DNA from: Watersipora subatra
Lineage: Eukaryota; Bryozoa; Gymnolaemata; Cheilostomatida; Watersiporidae
Reading direction: 5' to 3'
DNA: 64,000 nucleotides
Assembly: GCF_963576615.1 (NCBI RefSeq)
Contig: NC_088714.1
Span: 31,776,643 to 31,840,642, forward strand
The translations under genes were made by a program, and so were the position numbers. Position 1 is the first letter of the stretch; every line of letters starts with the position of its first letter. The notes under the pieces are model-generated. The model was given only the letters and a program-made list of their open reading frames with translations, did no database searches and was not told the DNA's origin. This document shows, piece after piece, positions 33,740 through 45,861 of the stretch.

Positions 33740-35720
33740 GCGTGTGACACGGAAGGCAACGGATTATCTTTTCTCAAACTTGGCTATTCTGAAAGAAATT
33801 TTGCTTTCATTTTATAATCAATTCATGAGCAAATTTTTTAGCCGACATGTTTTTTCCTAGCAAATGAAAATTTTAACGTACCATTAAGGCATGCAAAAAA
33901 TAGTTTGTCTTGCACATCACAATTTGAACTTATTCGCAATCATCGCGAGTTAACTCGCGAATTTTGATCATAGCTAGGCTATCAACGCAAGTCATCAGGC
34001 TTTGGAAATTTACCCATTTTATGTACAGCTATTTCTAAATTATAGAAGAAAACTTTTTATTCGTTGCAAAAAAAAATCTCTGGCCAATCAGAAAAACTTA
34101 CAAATAAGCCTCAATTATATCTCTGGCAATAGTTATAACCAAGATACTAAACCCACAGCAACGTCTACCTAAACCGGAAATCATCCTGGCTACATGAAAT
34201 TTTATCGATCACGACAAACTTTTTTCAACTCAAGAAGTGAATATGCAGATTCAGAAGTGGTAAAGTCAGTGAAAGATTGCCTAAATCAAATAAAAACATT
34301 CTTAATGTTTCAAAGTTTATATTACCTTTTAATTTTGCTAATTTGAATCGTTAAACTCAAGTAAAAACACTTTTTAGGTAGTCAGCCGTAGTCAGACTTA
34401 AGTTACCATTCACCTTTGATAAGATCATATTGATTCTCAGAGCAGTCTGCTAGGTTTTGGTTTGAAAGATACTTGCGAGGAAAAGTTTGAAATTCGTGTT
34501 TCATGATTTTTACGTTCATGACTAACTATTGTATATAAAAATATTATTTATAATTCTGTATCGTATGTAGCAAAACATAATTTTAGCTAAACTACTTATA
34601 TTTTTACCATTTTTATTGGAAAATTATAACTATGTTCTAGCAAATGTTTTAGAAAATCAGAAATTTTCTAACACTACCTTCTTTGATTCACATGTCTACA
34701 TGTAAGTAATACAACGTCTCTGTCTGAATTTTATACCATTTGAGAGAGACTTGGCTGATTATTTTGAAAATTGAATGGGTAACTTATCTCAATTCACTTT
34801 CTTGTAGTAGTAAGTTAATTATAGAAATTTTTTGAGAAATGACTGGTATTTATGGTAGATCGCATAACAGTTAGTCGGTTGCGAATTAGTTATTGCATTT
34901 AGTTGCAGCCTGTTTAACATAAGCTGTCTGCAATAAAAAACCTTACCTTTAATTCAATTTGGGGCTGCTTCAGCTAAGCTCACCAACTTGCTGAAAGTAC
35001 TGAAAGTTTGTTTAATAGTCAGACATGGGAGCATTTGTGACGTGTGGGAGACTTAATAATATAGCGATGTCTGCCTTTGTTCCTAATTTCACTTTGAAAC
35101 CATCGCATGTGAACGCAATGCTGGATATTCCAAGTGAAATACGCTAGTTTTTTTAATAGAAAAATGATCAATTGGAATTATTTCAAGATGTTTTGTACTT
35201 CAAAATATGCAGCTTGTCAAAATTATTCTCCTGATTTCTCCGCCTAGCATGATGCCTTCAAACCATGAGGTAATCTTTAAATCAAATGTGTGTCTTTAAT
35301 GTATGGTTACACAAATTACCCCTCGCTTACCACTTTAATTTCCAGTCAGTAGTGAAGCCAGTAGTAGCTTTGCCCATAAATGAGAATTGTTTAGAATAGA
35401 GTGTTTGCTGATTTTTACACTTTTGAATTGGCATATTTCTAATGACTGTCAAACTGCTAATGAAACCAAACTTGGCATGATGCCACCCTCCTTGTGCAGC
35501 TGTCAAAAATAACATATGAAAATTAACTTTAGTAAATTTAAAAAGCTATGGCTCAGCAAACTTCAAGCCAGTTTCTGGACATGATCAAATTGTCTGTGCT
35601 TGTAAACACTGCGAGAATGCAGAATTAGCCCCACTGGGATTGCGGAAGGCCAGTGTCTGTTCTTTGCAAACGCACACTACTGTCTATTAGCTACTAAAAA
35701 ACTGTCAGTGTCACGGATAA
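33740..35720. other. No recognisable feature
   Basis: AT-rich sequence with an 18-bp perfect palindrome (tcgcgagttaactcgcga, 33943-33960) and no coding support. Confidence 0.45.
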
Positions 35721-35726
35721 CAAATC

Positions 35727-36790
35727 ATGCATGAAGAGGAAGTGCAAGTCATGTGGTGTCGATTCCATCTAGTTCTGTTTGTTAGCGACCAGGAAAGTGT
35801 GCATTTCTATCAGTGGAGAGAAAGTGAAAACGGCTTTCTAAAAAAACTCAAAGATCAGCTGACATCGTACAACTTGCTTGCCCTTCTGAAAGACCTGACA
35901 TCTGTGACATCACTTCGCTTTTATATGCGCAGCCTGAACCGCGAACAGAAATCAATCAATGACCTCGAACAAAATTTGAAAGATGAGAGGTGATCATTGA
36001 CAGACTTCAGTGACAACGTTAAATTTAAGCTAGCAACTGAAATCCAAAAAGCCTACTACACCACAATAGGGGTAGCAGTATTCACTGTCATGATTTATCA
36101 CAAGCTGCATGTAGTCCTGGCCCACAAATGAAATCTGATAGTGCTCGACAGCCTAGACCACACTAAGGATGTTGATTACACTTTTAATCAAAAGCTTGTG
36201 GAATTTCTGAAAGAAAACATAACTAACCTGCAACATACTCATATGTATGCGCTGAATCTGCATCACAATAAAAAAACTGGTCATAATTCAGAACTTGATA
36301 GCACATAAGGAAAAAATGGATGTGCCAGCTGACTGGAGTTTTTTCAAGACATCGCATGGCAAAAGGTGTCGTGGATGGTATCATGGGAAGCATCAAACAA
36401 CAGGTTCTAATGGCAGTGTACCAGGAAAAATATGTCATAAACTCAGCAAATTCATTTACAGAAGCTGTAACAACAACTTTAAAACCCGCAAAAACAATCT
36501 CAGAAGAATCTGCAAAGAATGCTGGTGCACCGAGCCTCCAAGTCATGCATGTCATCCAAGTCATTGATCTTGCCATCTTATAGCAATTACCGAGATGGTG
36601 ATGTTGTTCTGATGAAATTATGCCCTTCCACTTGGCAGCCAATGCCACCCACACAGAACAGCGAACCTTGTCAGGAGTTAACCGCAAGGGATATTTCACA
36701 AACATGGACTCAGTTTTTATCCTAAATGCTAGTTGCATTGGCCTAGAACTTGGAGATCTAGAAACCCTTTGTAATTTGAAATGAGGAAAT
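35727..36790 (+). pseudogene. Transposase-like remnant with SHGKG-DG motif
   Basis: The frame 35727-35993 encodes a helical region (DQESVHFYQW, LNREQKSINDLEQ) and continues after a stop with ATEIQKAYYTT, VLDSLDHTKDVDYTF and FLKENITNLQHTHM. After a one-base frameshift near 36363 come TSHGK and KGVVDGIMGSIKQQVLMAVY. The order SLDH...YVKENYP...SHGKGxVDGxGGxVK is, from memory, a family of uncharacterised transposase-like proteins common in cnidarian and other invertebrate genomes. Several stops and at least one frameshift make this a pseudogene. Confidence 0.6.
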
Positions 36791-37269
36791 GATGGCAATA
36801 TAATAATATGGCAATTATTAGAAAAAAAGGGGTTTATCGCATGAAAGCTAGACAATCTTTGAGTTGTATGTGCTTTTACGTTTCATGTTTGTAAAAACAT
36901 GTTGAGAGTGTTGTGTGTTTTGTTTCATGCGTAAACCAATTTTAAACTATTAGTTGGTTTAGCACATACATATAGTATAGCCTTTTACAACATATTTTAT
37001 TCAGATGTTTTATACTAAACTTTTATGCTAACAATAGACCCACTAGTTTCTAATATCTAAATAATTTCTTTTTAACAAGGCATGTACGAGCTTGTAGATG
37101 TTATAACGAGAAATATATATTTACTAATAAATAACAGCCATTCAGATATGGCAGCCATGCAGAAGTTGTAACAACTTGCAGTGTTCTGTACATACTGCTG
37201 GCATCACAGTCTAATGGGGATCAACAAAAATGATCATTACTTCTAAAAAGCGATATGACTTCTGAGCTA

Positions 37270-39540
37270 TGTGAAAGCAGTCAGACTGTTAAATAACAAA
37301 CTGTGTTAAGCTGTGAAAAAGCGCTAGCATAAACTTTTTGTTTTAACTCATACATTTTGCTTTAGGTCATATAATCTGATGTACTTGAATGGCTATGGGA
37401 GCAGCTAGCAGAAGAGGACATGCTCAGCAGATTGGCAATATATAAATAGGAAAGGTGTGAAGATGAAGGTGCATTCGGAAATTAAGGAGAATATTGCAAA
37501 TTTTAGAAAAGTAGAGACTCCCCAAAAATATGGAGTTCTTGGAAGAGGTACTAGCTCTGAAAAAAGAAGCTGCAGCTTGATGTAGCCTGCTGTTGGCCAT
37601 GAAGACGAGCATCGGTGATGATAGGATGGGTGCGGACAACAAGCAGAGCTAAGCCTTGATAAAAAATGGACTGATAGAAACGTTGACTGCGTCTCTCATA
37701 CACCGCATTGACAGCCCCTTAACTTCGAGAAAGCATTACTAGCAATTTGCATTGGATCTTACCCATGTCCAAAACACTACAGATTTTGACGCTTTTTGGA
37801 ATACGACATCGATTCACATTTGGAACATGCTGAAAATAGAGATAGGGGAAGACGACGAAGCTTCCAGACAAATAAGCAAGAAAGACCTAGGGCCTTCTCA
37901 TGGCATACTGTCATAGAATCATGCCTAACATGTACAACATTAAGTGACACTACTGAAAAGTATTGGCATTGCAATGAGACGCAGACATCGTGAGTCTAGG
38001 CAAAATATGACTACAAACCTCAAAGATCTTACCAAGGAACTTCTTAAGGTCCAGAGGAAGGTTTGAGAAATGAGAAATTATCAACAGCTAATATACTACT
38101 TGGGTCATATATCCTTCAGGCCAGCATGAAGATATGAAGACTGAAAACATGGATGGAGTGACTAGGCAGACAAAACGTTGGCTAAGCATTGGAGGAGATA
38201 AGACCATAGGAAACACCAGAAAGATGCAGAATTGGTGAAAAGTAATGACTCTGATGGAAAGTTCATGGTGGGCAGGCATTTCAACATGAATGCACCAGTA
38301 AAGACAAAGTCCGTGAAATGCCTTTGCCAAGTAACTAACTGCAAAAACAACTTGGCTCTACCTCTCTCCATGCTGAAAGAGAAATTGTTGGAACGTACAA
38401 GGCACCTTTGAATAGATGACAGCTCATCAGAAAAGGCTACATCAGTTGTTGGAGGGGCAAGTCTTGGTTTCCACTAAGCAAGTTGTGTTCTAAAAATATC
38501 TAAATGTGATGTTAGGATGGCATTTCTTAACAAAAAAGTATAACAACATGCTCTTGAAAAAGAGATCTTCTATATGCATACCACACTTCTAGGGAGAAAG
38601 ACATCGTACTCCGAAGCAGTGGAAGCCCATCAATGACCTAATTAATGATGAGCAGCTATTACTGGCAACTGAATACATGCCAAATGCATGCAGGTAAGAC
38701 TAATTACTGATTAAAACAAATTGGTAGTATTTAGAAACCTCAATAAAGCATTCCTTAGCACTTCTCATTAGTAGAAAAAAATGTTGAGAATGCAGAGTAA
38801 CCACCATAATGCTACACAAGAGTACCATACTGAGAATAATTGACGGCTCTGAAGGCAATGAAGGTCAGTATTTCTCATCTATTCAACATCAAGAATAGAA
38901 ACAACAGAACACCGCTGAAGAAAGCCTAGCGTAAGGGGAAGGAGTCATCAGAAATATTAAAGAGATGGAAGTTCAAGCCAGAAGTAGAATGTAGTCCTGA
39001 CTGTTTTACAGTGTGATACCAACTACAGCCTTGCCTTGCTCTACTGCTTACCACTTTCCAGCCTAATCAAATTACAAGTTAAAAAAAAATCATCCGAAAG
39101 TCCATTTCAATTTTCTAGTAAACTCAGTTTTGCAAAGACAAGGTGCTGCTCGACTCAAGTCTCGAGGCAAAATATAGTACACTAGCCACTCTGTAGGCTT
39201 TAAGGTCTATTTACGCTATTGTGTGCGCAGCATCCTAATCTTGTGGCAGACTAGCTATATCACACCTGAGCAGTTTATAGCATAACATTTTAACACAATT
39301 TTTATTATTCCAAGTTGTGGGAATTAGCAGATCTTCAAATGTCCTTAGAACTAGATCTTAGCTGCACTCATCTTTAAATTTATAAAGATTCAGGTCCTAA
39401 TGGAAAATGGCTAATAACAAATGTTAGCTTTATAATGGAAGGCACAGGACCTGGGACTGTATAAAGAGATGGAGATCACCTCCCATTAATCAGAACATGT
39501 GTTTATCGATAATTATTGTATCTATTATAATATTAATATC
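37270..39540 (+). pseudogene. Decayed repeat unit R3
   Basis: Segment a 37290-37620, b 38100-38470, c 38600-38700 (KQWKPINDLINDEQLLLATE before a GTAAGA donor), d 38870-39090 and e 39200-39540. The 38.4-39.5 kb part is close to R4 (40.8-41.9 kb), much closer than to R1 or R2, so R3/R4 are the most recent duplicates. Confidence 0.6.
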
Positions 39541-39544
39541 TATT

Positions 39545-40212
39545 ACTTTGCAACCTCTCATGGCAAGTCTGCATGTGACGGCGTAGGGGCTGTTGAAAAG
39601 TATCAGGCCCGTAGAATGAGTCTGCAACGCACATCTGCTGACTTCATCACAAAACCTAAATAACTCTATAGTTACGCCATGGAGAATATAAATTCTGTAC
39701 TGATTTCATGGTATGACAATGTGGACATCACTAAATACCGTACACTTCAAGAGGAAAGAATCAGAGACTGCCATTTCTGTAGCTGGTTCGCGGAGTCATC
39801 ATTGTTTTGAGGCAAGTGCCACTAGCCTTATTGGCCATCGGACATCAGGCGGCGATGTCTCTATCACAGTTCAGTACTCATGTTCATGTTGTTATGTTGC
39901 AGCCAGAGCAAACACTGTGCCACCACAAGTTTATTTAGATATGATACCGGTAAGCAGGGTGATATACTGGCCTACAAATATGACAACGATTGGTATGTTG
40001 GATCAGTTCTTGAAATAAACATCAACAAACAGGACTTCAAAACCAATTCTCTTAACCCAAAAGGTCCTTCAGCTGTTTTCAAATATCCTATCAGATCAGA
40101 TGAACTGTATGTTCCTATTCAACATGTGCTCATGCCAGTCATTTTACAGACAACCACTCGTCACCGTGACTACAAACTTGATCAAGAAATCCAGGAACAA
40201 CTGACAAACTAG
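39545..40212 (+). pseudogene. SHGKS-family C-terminal half with GD...YDNDWYVG domain
   Basis: 39551 on encodes YFATSHGKSACDGVGAVEKY followed by a stop at 39660. After a gap with SVLISWYDNVDITKY and a GSRSHHCF stretch, an open exon up to 40212 encodes GDILAYKYDNDWYVGSVLEI, GPSAVFKYPIRSDELYVPI and QHVLMP. This order (SHGKS-CDG, then GTRSHH, then GD..A..YD..WY.G.V..., then F..P...D..(W/Y)VP..H(I/V)L) matches the same uncharacterised family as the 36-kb remnant, in its better-known SHGKSACDG form. It lies between R3 and R4. Confidence 0.62.
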
Positions 40213-40799
40213 GTACGTTATCAATTTATATATGGTTCAGTAAGGATAAACAGATTACAAAAAGAAATAAAATAAGCAACACATGAGACTGTTAGTTTTG
40301 GAGCTCTTCTATAGAAATACATGGCCCTACTGATTTTTTAATATGATTACTATGTTGCGCAATTGAATTTTACTATTTAAAATAGTCAATTATTAATCAT
40401 GAAATAGACTGGTTTACAGCAGGAAAGCAAGAATAATAATGCCAGAATTGAAATCAGCACATGATTTATGTAGGACACATGTTTTGTCAACCATATTTTT
40501 TGTGCGAACATCGCCAAATCCAGCCAGTAAGATGGCGCAATTTACCCGATAGCATCGGTGGCCATTTTGAAAATTGGCTGTTGCAGCTAATTAATCAGCA
40601 TTTTTTTGCAAATTTAAGTTTTATCAATTTGAGAGACACCAAAAGTTATAGAAAAGCATTTGCTTTCTGGCTTTTGTACCTTTATCATTCAAATATGAGT
40701 GTTTAAAAATAGCTCGATTTCTTATTTTATGCTCTGAATATGCTCCGGTGACCTACTTTGACGACCTCTGACCTCTAGCAAGAGCATATAGAAGCTGTC

Positions 40800-41925
40800 A
40801 CCTTTGAATAGATGAGAGCTCGTCAGAAAAAGCTACACTAGTTGTCAGAGGAACAAGTCTTGGTTTCCATCAAGCAAGTTGTGTTCTAAAAATATCTAAA
40901 TGTGATGTTAGGATGGCATTTCTTAAGAAAAAAAAGTATAACAACATGCTCTTGAAAAAGAGATTCTCTATATGCATACCACACGTCTAGGGAGAAAAAC
41001 ATTGTACTCCAAATTAGAGGAAGCTCATCAATGACCTACTTAATGACGAATAGCTATTATTGGCCACTGAATACATGCCAAATGCATGCAAGTAAGACTA
41101 ATTACTGATTAATACAAATTGGTGGTATTTAAATACCTCAATAAAGCATTCCTTTACACTTCTCATTAGTAGAAAAAAAATGTTGAGAACGCAGAGTAAC
41201 CACCATAATGCTACACAAGAGTACCATACTGAGAATAATCGACGGCTCTGAAGGTCAGTATTTCTCATCTATTCAACATCAAGAATAGAAACAACAGAAC
41301 ACCGCTGGAGAAAGCCTAGATTAAGGGGAAGGAGTCATCAGAAATATTAAAGAGATGGAAGTTCAAGCCAGAAGTAGAATGTAGTCCTGACTGTTTTACA
41401 GTGTGTCACAACTACAGCCTTGCACTGCTCTACTGCTTACCACTTTATAGCCTAATCAAATTATGAATAAAAAAAGATCCTCCGAAAGTCCATCTAAATT
41501 TTCTAGTAAATTCCGTTTTGCAAAGACAAGGCGCTGCTTGACTCAAGTATCAAGGCAAAATATAGTACACTAGCCATTTTGTAGGCTTTAAGGTGTATTT
41601 ATGCTATTGTGTGCGCAGCATCCTAATCTTGTGGCAGGATATCTATATTACACCTGAGCAGTTTACAGCGTAAACTTTTAATATAAATTTTATTATTCGA
41701 AATTGTTGGGTTCAGCAGATCTTAGCTGCACTCATCTTTAAATTCATAAAGATTCAGATACCAACAAAAAAGGTTAATAACAAATACTGGCTTTACAATA
41801 GAAGGCAGATGACCTGGGACTATATAAAAATATGGAGATCACCTTCTATTAGTCAGAACATGTGCCTAATGATAATTGTTATGTCTATTATACTGTAGCT
41901 CTCGTTATTGTAATATGTAATAAAA
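40800..41925 (+). repeat. Decayed repeat unit R4 (near-duplicate of 38.4-39.5 kb)
   Basis: Collinear with R3: tggatggcatttctta, tcaacatcaagaatagaaac, cagaacatgtgyctaa and the intervening text. Small gaps include the loss in R4 of about 11 bp near 41248. A tandem segmental duplication with a spacing of about 2.4 kb explains it; the 39545-40212 pseudogene lies between. Confidence 0.85.
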
Positions 41926-41929
41926 ATCA

Positions 41930-43430
41930 TACTTCAATCCATTTTCAGAGCTGACAATATTTTTTCAACTAATAGATACAGAGAAGTCACAAAAATAAAC
42001 TGGCACCAGTCAATCGGTGAAATAAAAAGTGGTTAATATGATAAAATTCAACTGTCAAATTATGTCTGTACATAATGTGCTAGGTATTCTAAATGACATC
42101 ACTATACAGTGCTAGCAAACAGCTGCACTTTATGACGATGCAGATTCACTGTTTAAAAGCATAAAGCACTAGTAAGGCATCAAGTACTTGTTCAAACCAA
42201 GCATAACTGTGCTTATGCATGGTTTGCGTTGTAAAATCTTTTATAAAATCACTAGATTGGGATTGGAAAAGCACCATCTCAATTATGTGGACATAAAAGA
42301 TGACAAACTTAGGAGGGTGCTGACTGCCCAACTAAATGTGTACATGTACATAGTAATATAGTTCTATATATACTATATTGTATAAAGTATATATGGAGCT
42401 TTTTGTCAAACTACTGCTAAGTGGATAACCTTGGTGAGTTATTTACGTAACTTTGACCTATTTTTCACACATAGTTCAAAAGGTTCAAGACTAATTATTA
42501 AGTTTCACATAATCAAAAACTACAAAATGCCACAATAGTTCGTACAAGTACTATCATCTATGGAAAGTTATAAAATTGATTTATCTATCACACAAACCAA
42601 ATGAATTTGGCTAAACCTAATGTTGAGTTGAATGAAATTCATGTTAAGAATATGTTAGTCCCGCAAAAGAAAAAATATAAGACAGAAAAATATTTTACAG
42701 CACAAATATGAGCAACATGATTATGATAGTAAGTGTTCAGTATTCACATTTCTGCAATTATCAGATGATCACCAAAGGAATGACAAAACTCGGTGGTGCC
42801 TTTTATTGATGCTTACGCAGAACCTAAATAAAAATGTTCTGATATCCAAGTAGCAGTGCTATTAGGCATGATTGGGTAGTTTTTTAGAGTGAAGGTTTGC
42901 GAAAGTGTATCCAGCTTAAGCATTGGCCTGTGAAAACCTACAATTTTATTTCATTAACATCATTTACCATTTCCTCAATCAGGATTATTTTGTGGTTTCA
43001 ATTACAGTACAGTCTTTAAGCATGAAGTGATGCAATCTTTCTACAAGATACCTAATCGTTACCCTTTCACTAAAACATAAAATCTGTTGTTTCGCAGTTT
43101 GGTGAAAGGTGAGCAGTTGAAGCTATATAAAGCTTGCAAGATCAAAAAACAAGAATGTGGGGCCAAAAGAGTGTATACTTGCTTACCCTCAAGGTGTCAA
43201 TTATTGCATGATGGTTAATGATTTATAAAAGTCTCCAGTTATTAAATACTGTAAATAGCAACCATCACTGCATACTTATTAACATACTTGGGACAATGAT
43301 TGTTCTTGAAAAAACTCTTTTGATAGGGCCAGGACAGTTTTATGAAGTCAAAATCTGATTAACGATCAAAATAACTGCATTCTCTGACATCACACATGCT
43401 GAATTTCAACTGAGTACTAGTAGAGGTGTT
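41930..43430. other. No recognisable feature
   Basis: AT-rich sequence with short frames only. Part of it may belong to the older pogo element whose C-terminal exon begins at about 43437. Confidence 0.4.
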
Positions 43431-43436
43431 AGCACT

Positions 43437-43760
43437 ATGACTACAACCCAGTCTTCACACTTGGTAGCAGAAGGCTTTGAAGCCACTCATGCAGATATAC
43501 ATCCTCTACCAAAGACAACCAAAAAAGCTACTAGGAAAAAATCTAGGATTGCAATACTAACTGAAATTACAGAAAACCAGCAACTGGAGAAAGCTAAAGT
43601 AAAACAAAAGAGAATTAAAAACCTAAATACAGTCTCATCTTCAACTTGAAATGAAAAAACCTTGGCAGACAGCTTGATTGGTTCAGACAGTGATTCCCCA
43701 GCAGTAGAGACTGATATTAAGGAAGGGGAGGGATCAGTTCGAATAGGAAAGTTTGCTATA
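43437..43760 (+). pseudogene. Pogo/Tigger-like transposase C-terminal region, interrupted
   Basis: The frame encodes DIHPLPKTTKKATRKKSRIA, then ILTEITENQQLEKAKVK, a stop, and an acidic linker (SDSDSPAVETDIKEGEGSV) reaching the insertion site of the element at 43761. (L)PLPK...RKK...ILT(D/E)(T/I)(P/T) is the usual pogo-like region after the DDE core. The sequence resumes after 45012 (cagggaaacgcaaggtttcc), so the younger element split the older one. Confidence 0.6.
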
Positions 43761-45010
43761 CAGTCATACTTCAACTTACGAGCTTAATGCGTTCCGAGAC
43801 TGAGCTCGTATGTCAATTTACTCGCATGTTGGTGCAATTTATTTATATATAGAACAATTAAATATATATTGATTGGTTTCCATACTCTAAAAAAAGCAAA
43901 TAAAACACTCAAAACAAGATATTGTAACAGAAAGAACATGTTGGTTATTGTCCTTACGTACTACATGCTTTCAAAAAGCAACAAATAATAAATAATGCAA
44001 GGAAATGTGATTAATTAAAATGTAAAATTAAATACATACAATAGCAGTACATGCAATACATACATAACACTCGCATTTGCCAGGAAAGGAGATATAAGTT
44101 ATCCTTCGTTACAGCAGTTGTCCTTGATAAATTTGGATTTTATCAAAGTGTTAAAAGACAAACTTAGAAGCAAACCTAAAAGCAAACTTTCATTTTCAAC
44201 TAAACGCAATTAAAATTTCTTTGGCGTTCATAGTTTGAAATTTCTCGCTGGTTAGCGAGAAATTTTTCCTTTTTTTTCGCTTTCACGACTAGCCGGCCGT
44301 TTTAAGATAAACCTATCTAAGGCCGTTTGCCTTTGTCGCCCTTGCAACATGTTGCGATTAGGACGAACACAGGTGTCGTCACAAATGGTTAACGCACGAC
44401 CACTAGCCAACTTGTCCGAATGTCTATTAAACAGTTTGGATAGATAGCGCCGGCCTTTTCACATAGCATCGTTTCAGTTACGCTGTCACCGGCCAATTGT
44501 TTGTCCAATGCCATCAGCGGTCGTGAAGATCGCTGCACCGTTTAGAAACTGGTTAGTCCTTTTGCGAACTAAATGCCCTGAATATAATCCTTCTGTTTGA
44601 TAATTATGAATGTAATTCTGTCATATTGCCGAGCTAGCTTAATCACGCATACACATTTCGCATATTTTTCAATATTTTTCCGTTTAATATCGACTGTTAT
44701 CATTTGCTTTCTCTTTGTATTATCTTTCATTTTACTGGCAAACTTTCGGTCTACGCACAGTACTTTTAATTCACATAATTCTGCACTAAAAATCGTGCAC
44801 AAAAAAAACACGGTACAACAGTATAACCTGAGCAGTTGAAAAATACAGAGTGATGCTGTTCTCATAAAACATCTCCGGCATACTTGGCAACTGACTCAAG
44901 TGCTCGTATCTCAAACATGGCTCGTATGTTAGTGCTAAAACTTGCTTGAAAACTGGCTCGTATCTCAAGTTTCTCGTACGTTGGAGCACTCGTAAGTTGA
45001 AGTATTACTG
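43761..45010. mobile_element. Non-autonomous pogo/Tigger-type element
   Basis: The ends CAGTCATACTTCAACTTACG and the inverse (cgtaagttgaagtattactg) are flanked by TA on each side. Subterminal motifs (tgagctcgtatg, ggctcgtatctcaa) recur at both ends. The 1.25-kb interior has no transposase but contains a perfect 12-bp hairpin (aaatttctcgct, 44238-44265). It is inserted in an older pogo remnant. Confidence 0.88.
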
Positions 45011-45012
45011 TA

Positions 45013-45500
45013 GTAGTTTGCAGGGAAACGCAAGGTTTCCAATGGCGCCACTCTGGATGATGAGGCGTGCTATGGGGCGAGGGAAAGGGTCCTCCGCTAC
45101 TTGGATGAACAAGCCAGGTGGGTCTTCCGGGTGTATTTACATATATATCCTGTTGCTATCTTCTGCTCCCGAGTCAGCGGTTAGGTAGATGTTCCATGTC
45201 TCCATTATAGGCCACCAGCTCCGAGAGTACTGCCGACAGGGGAAGAAAGTTCGGAAAAGGAGGTAGAATCGGCGAACCCGACGGAGTGTGGGCCGGCGTG
45301 TCTGGCTTGGATGAGGAGGGGGCTACTGGCGATGCATCCACGGGGCCCGATTTTGCACAGATTGTGGCAACTTCACTCACCAGGACCTCTGGTGCGAGTG
45401 TGCTAATGGGGTGTAGTCTCTCCCTCCGCCAGTATTTTCTTCTCCCATTCTTTCTTATTTACTTTCCTCAGTGCGCAATAAATATAAAATTCATTCAACA
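45013..45500 (+). other. GC-richer tail with AATAAA, after the nested pogo element
   Basis: This stretch is much richer in G and C than its surroundings (ggatgaggagggggctactg). It is followed by AATAAA at about 45478. It may be the 3' end of the interrupted pogo gene or of another transcript; no domain was identified. Confidence 0.3.
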
Positions 45501-45861
45501 TATTTGTATGTGTCTCAGTCAATGTCTGTCAAAACAGTTGTCAGTGATGTAGTCATTGATTTTGTTGATTTTGGTCGGGGTATTCCGCGATCAATCACGT
45601 TGTAGTCGGGTCTAATTAATCAAACGCTTAATCGGTGGTAGGTCACATCAAGTGCACTTGGTGTGCAGCTGGATAGTCATTGTCTGGAGGTAATTTAGAA
45701 GCTTGCGCAATCGGTAGCTTTGAAGAGTGGGCGGAGCTATCGGTTGGTTAATGGGAAGATAGCGGCGAATAAGATATCTTTCTAGTGTCACGAGGTTCTG
45801 TCAAGTGACCCCTTGGATATAGTTGGCAGTTCATTTTTTTCTCAAACAGCTAAGCCGAAGG

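Noticed and set aside
36223-36855. 210-codon minus-strand frame
   Set aside because: It is antisense to the SHGKG remnant, whose plus-strand motifs are convincing; no family pattern on the minus strand.
43487-43774. Minus-strand 95-codon frame opposite the pogo C-terminus
   Set aside because: Shadow of the lysine/acid-rich plus-strand coding sequence.
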